Source: Motilibacter deserti (GTDB taxonomy: Bacteria > Actinomycetota > Actinomycetes > Motilibacterales > Motilibacteraceae). Taken from it: a DNA stretch of 36,266 bases. The first letter of the stretch is position 1, and each line of letters opens with the position of its first letter. The stretch is from contig NZ_JAANNP010000011.1 in the NCBI RefSeq assembly GCF_011250635.1, positions 40,038 to 76,303 on the forward strand, given 5' to 3'. A model generated the notes under the pieces. That model was not told the DNA's origin, searched no databases, and worked only from the letters and a program-made list of their open reading frames with translations. This document shows, one piece after another, positions 33,401-36,266 of the stretch. Made by a program: the position numbers and the translations under genes.

Positions 33401-34228
33401 GTGACCGTCACCGAGTCGCCCGTGCCGATGCAGCGTACGAGCCCGTCGACCTCCCTCGCCGCGCTCGAGGGTCGTGCCGTGTCGGCGTGGTTCGGCTCGC
33501 ACAAGGTGCTGGACCGCGTGTCGCTGACGATGCCGGCCGGTGCGGTCACCGCGCTCATCGGCCCGTCGGGGTGCGGCAAGTCGACGTTCCTGCGCATCCT
33601 CAACCGGATGCACGAGCTCGTGCCCTCCGCGGCACTCGCGGGAGAGGTCCTGCTCGACGGCGAGGACATCTACGCCCCCTCGCGCCGGCTCATCGACGCC
33701 CGGCGGGAGATCGGCATGGTCTTCCAGAAGCCGAACCCGTTCCCGGCGATGAGCATCTACGACAACGTGGTGGCCGGCCTCAAGCTCACGGGCAAGCGCG
33801 TGTCGCGCTCGGAGAAGGACGGGCTCGTCGAGTCCTGCCTGAGCCGGGCGGGCCTGTGGAAGGAGGTCAAGGACCGCCTCCGCCAGCCGGGCGGCGGCCT
33901 CTCCGGCGGCCAGCAGCAGCGGCTCTGCATCGCGCGCTCGCTCGCCGTCATGCCGCGCGTGCTGCTCATGGACGAGCCGTGCTCGGCGCTCGACCCGACG
34001 AGCACGCGCCGCATCGAGGAGACGATCGGTGAGCTCAAGTCCGAGGTCACCATCGTCATCGTGACGCACAACATGCAGCAGGCTGCGCGCGTCTCGGACT
34101 TCTGCGCGTTCTTCCTGGCCGAGCAGGGCACGCCCGGCCACATCGTCGAGGCGGGGCCGACGACGGCGATCTTCGAGACGCCGCAGGACGCGCGGACGTC
34201 GGACTACGTGCACGGGCGCTTCGGCTGA
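33401..34228 (+). CDS. pstB: Phosphate-type ABC ATP-binding protein PstB (second copy)
   Basis: This ATPase is 275 aa from GTG 33401. It has Walker [10 protein letters not shown] (54-62), VFQKPNPFP, signature LSGGQQQR (167-174), Walker B VLLMDEP (187-193) and [13 protein letters not shown], all PstB-like. The frame is open to GTG 33365, which would overlap the previous stop, but that stretch uses AAT, CCT, TCT and a TTA codon, alien to this genome, so I prefer 33401 despite its weak GAAAG site. It closes the second pst operon. The two PstB proteins differ clearly in the Walker A to signature region, so this is not a recent duplicate. Confidence 0.94.
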   Translation: MTVTESPVPMQRTSPSTSLAALEGRAVSAWFGSHKVLDRVSLTMPAGAVTALIGPSGCGKSTFLRILNRMHELVPSAALAGEVLLDGEDIYAPSRRLIDARREIGMVFQKPNPFPAMSIYDNVVAGLKLTGKRVSRSEKDGLVESCLSRAGLWKEVKDRLRQPGGGLSGGQQQRLCIARSLAVMPRVLLMDEPCSALDPTSTRRIEETIGELKSEVTIVIVTHNMQQAARVSDFCAFFLAEQGTPGHIVEAGPTTAIFETPQDARTSDYVHGRFG

Positions 34229-34642
34229 CAGGATTTCGTCGCGATGCCGCATCGTGTCGACTCCCGGCTCGCACGATGCGCCACTCTGCCGATAGGTCCG
34301 CGAGAATGTGGCATTCTGCCAAACGGGGCTGGCGCGACGCGGCATCGTGACGACGAGCGGGGTGCCCGGTGCGCCGCCGTGCGGGTAGGTCGCGAGAATG
34401 CGACATCCTGCCGAACGGGGTCGGGCACGATGCGGCACCGTGACGATAGGTCCGCGAGAATGCGGCACTCCGCCAAACGGGGGCGGGCAGGATGCGGCAT
34501 TCTGCCGAACGGCGTTCCGGCGGGGGCGTCACTTCCCGGCCACCGGACGTACGCCGGCGCGCCCCGTCGTGCACACCGGGCGGACGCCCGCCGCCGGCAT
34601 CGTGAGGGCTTTGCCACCTCACACCCGTCGAAGGGATCGCGC
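34229..34642. other. Gene-free region with repeats before the tandem GDPD gene
   Basis: I see no gene in these 414 bp. A repeat of about 62 bp fills 34291-34512, with a degraded remnant before it (34241-34290). The last 130 bp before the ATG at 34643 show no PHO box and no clear -35/-10 pair. Confidence 0.65.
34291..34512. repeat. About 62-bp repeat, three imperfect copies
   Basis: Copies begin near 34291, 34384 and 34445. Each has TAGGT, CGCGAGAATG, then a GGCATTCTGCC-like block, AACGGGG and a GATGCGGCAYCGTGACGA-like end. In copy 1, AGAATGTGGCATTCT (34305-34319) folds into a 6-bp hairpin. Copies 2 and 3 are directly adjacent; about 30 unrelated bases separate copies 1 and 2. It differs from the palindrome at 166-405. 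Confidence 0.8.
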
Positions 34643-36266
34643 ATGCAGCACCGCCGCGTGCTCGCCGTCGCCGTCGCGGCGGCGGCCGCCACGAGCGCAC
34701 TGCCCGCCACCGCGTACGCCAAGACCTCCGCTCCGCGGGCGACAGCCGCGGCCGTGAGCGGGTTCGACCTGCAGGCCCACCGCGGCGGCCTCGGCCTCCG
34801 CCCCGAGAGCACGCTGTCGTCCTTCGGCAACGCCCTCCGGCTCGGCGTCTCGACGCTCGAGCTCGACATCCAGATCACCGAGGACGGCAAGGCCGTCGTC
34901 ACCCACGACCGCCGGGTCAGCGCGACGCCGTGCCGAGACACCGCACCGGCCTTTCCCGGCGACCCGGAGTTCCCGTACGTCGGCAAGTACGTCAAGAACC
35001 TCACGCTCGCGCAGGTCAAGACGCTCGACTGCGGCCAGCGCAACACGAGCCCGGCCACGGACCCGGTGACCGCCACGCAGGAGAAGGTGCCGGGCTCGCG
35101 CATGCCCGAGCTGCGCGACGTGCTGAGCCTGGTCAAGCGCTACGGCGCCAAGGACGTGAAGCTCAACGTCGAGACCAAGGTCGAGGCCGGCGCCCCGAAC
35201 GAGACGGCACCGCGCGAGCAGTTCGTGCAGGTCGCGGTGCAGGAGATCCGCAACTCCGGAATCCTGGACCAGGTCACGATCCAGAGCTTCGACTGGGGCA
35301 CGCTGAAGCGGATCGGCGAGGTCGAGCCGCGCCTGCCGCTCGTCGCGCTGACGAACTACGACTTCCTCCAGACCGGCCAGCCCGGGGCGTCCCCCTGGCT
35401 CGGCGGCATCGACATCGACGACTTCGGTGGCGACCCGATCGCCGCGATCAAGTCCTTCGGCGCCACGGCGTTCTCGCCCGTGCACGGGTTCCCGCAGAAC
35501 GGCAAGGTGACCGATGCGGGCTACCGGCCGTACGTCACCAAGGCCATGGTCGACGCGGCCCACGCGGCGGGCATCAAGGTCGTCCCGTGGACCGTCGACG
35601 ACCAGCCGACGATGCGCAAGCTGATCGACGACGGCGTGGACGGCATCATCACCGACTACCCGGACCGGCTGCGCCAGGTCATGGCCGAGCGCGGTCTGGC
35701 CCTGCCGAAGCAGTACGCATCGCCGTTCGACGTGCAGGCCCACCGCGGCGGCCGCGCCCGCCTGCCGGAGAACACGCTCGCGGCCTTCGCGAACGCGCTC
35801 TCCGACGACGACATCTCGACGCTCGAGTTCGACACCGGCATCACGCAGGACCGGGTGCCGGTCGTCCTGCACGACCGGACGGTCAACGGCTCGCACTGCG
35901 TCGACACGGCGCCCGTGACCTCCGGTGACCCAGAGTTCCCGTACGTCGGCAGGGCCGTCCACGATCTCACTCTCGCCCAGCTCAAGACGCTCGACTGCGG
36001 CAGCAAGACGCTGTCGGCGGAGCTGCCGCAGCAGCAGGCCGTGCCCGGCGCGCGGATCCCGACGCTCGAGGAGGTCCTCGACCTCGTCAACGAGAGCGGC
36101 CGCGACGACATCCGGCTCAACATCGAGACGAAGCTGAGCCCGACGGCTGACGACACGATCCGCTACAAGACCTTCACCCACGAGGTCGTCCGGGAGATCA
36201 AGCGCGCCAAGCTGATCGACCGAACCACGTTGCAGTCGTTCGACTGGCGGACGATCCAGTACTCCC
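34643..36266 (+). CDS. Secreted tandem glycerophosphodiester phosphodiesterase, cut by the window end
   Basis: The frame is open from ATG 34643 to the last base, giving 541 residues with no stop, so the 3' end lies outside. A Sec signal (about 1-26, ending ATAYA) precedes two GDPD domains. Domain 1 begins AHRGGLGLRPEST (H46) and has LELDIQIT, THDRR, NVETK, QSFDWGTL and GVDGIITDYP. Domain 2 begins AHRGGRARLPENT (H367) and repeats LEFDTGIT, LHDRT, NIETK and QSFDWRTI. Both keep the catalytic His pair and metal Glu. GAAGGGA precedes the start. It differs from the single-domain GlpQ at 11588. Confidence 0.9.
   Translation, partial: MQHRRVLAVAVAAAAATSALPATAYAKTSAPRATAAAVSGFDLQAHRGGLGLRPESTLSSFGNALRLGVSTLELDIQITEDGKAVVTHDRRVSATPCRDTAPAFPGDPEFPYVGKYVKNLTLAQVKTLDCGQRNTSPATDPVTATQEKVPGSRMPELRDVLSLVKRYGAKDVKLNVETKVEAGAPNETAPREQFVQVAVQEIRNSGILDQVTIQSFDWGTLKRIGEVEPRLPLVALTNYDFLQTGQPGASPWLGGIDIDDFGGDPIAAIKSFGATAFSPVHGFPQNGKVTDAGYRPYVTKAMVDAAHAAGIKVVPWTVDDQPTMRKLIDDGVDGIITDYPDRLRQVMAERGLALPKQYASPFDVQAHRGGRARLPENTLAAFANALSDDDISTLEFDTGITQDRVPVVLHDRTVNGSHCVDTAPVTSGDPEFPYVGRAVHDLTLAQLKTLDCGSKTLSAELPQQQAVPGARIPTLEEVLDLVNESGRDDIRLNIETKLSPTADDTIRYKTFTHEVVREIKRAKLIDRTTLQSFDWRTIQYS

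Noticed and set aside
34291-34512. CRISPR array
   Set aside because: The repeats are imperfect, about 62 bp long, two of them are directly adjacent without spacers, and no cas gene is present.
1-36266. Prophage, insertion sequence, tRNA or rRNA genes
   Set aside because: I see no transposase, integrase, phage structural gene, tRNA cloverleaf or rRNA segment.

Overview
The window is very GC-rich DNA with frequent GTG starts, strong GGAG/GAGG ribosome sites and Tat, lipoprotein and Sec exports, which points to a high-GC actinobacterium. A complete flagellin gene suggests a motile lineage, but the sequence alone does not fix the genus. Almost every gene concerns phosphate. No phoU, phoR or phoP gene is visible.

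Left to right. (1) 1-570 has no convincing gene; it holds two copies of a long palindromic repeat and a short tandem repeat. (2) 571-4774, minus strand: a classical pstS-pstC-pstA-pstB phosphate importer ending in a strong hairpin, with a large hairpin between pstS and pstC and a PHO box upstream of pstS. (3) 5044-9922, plus strand: a phosphate-scavenging block with a PhoD-type phosphatase, a phytase-like esterase, a SixA-like histidine phosphatase, a PiT transporter and its small membrane partner. (4) 10013-11443: a lone flagellin with a polyproline insert. (5) 11588-15348: a GlpQ-type glycerophosphodiesterase and a PhoX phosphatase, each with its own PHO box. (6) 15674-20932, minus strand: a polyphosphate/housekeeping operon ppk, CYTH-CHAD, mutT1-like, plsC-like. 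(7) 21143-22273: two related small proteins with YegP-like (DUF1508-like) repeats, the second overlapping the next operon. (8) 22270-34228: a second, much enlarged pst-type operon. (9) 34229-34642: gene-free DNA with a repeat of about 62 bp. (10) 34643 to the right edge: a secreted protein with two glycerophosphodiesterase domains, cut by the window end.

Four PHO-box-like direct repeats with 11-bp periodicity lie 80-91 bp upstream of pstS1, pit, glpQ and phoX. Together they suggest a PhoP-controlled island that releases phosphate from organic esters outside the cell, imports it by high-affinity (Pst) and low-affinity (PiT) routes, and stores it as polyphosphate (Ppk, CHAD).

The most unusual part is the second pst operon. 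Between the permease genes pstC2/pstA2 and the ATPase gene pstB2 it carries six exported or membrane proteins. Three resemble phosphate-binding proteins, two of them with long low-complexity stalks and C-terminal membrane anchors. Two share a two-cysteine domain that I do not recognise. The sixth is a membrane protein with a sortase fold whose catalytic His and Cys are both replaced. This looks like a surface-anchored, multi-receptor variant of the Pst transporter and is the best candidate here for an undescribed system.
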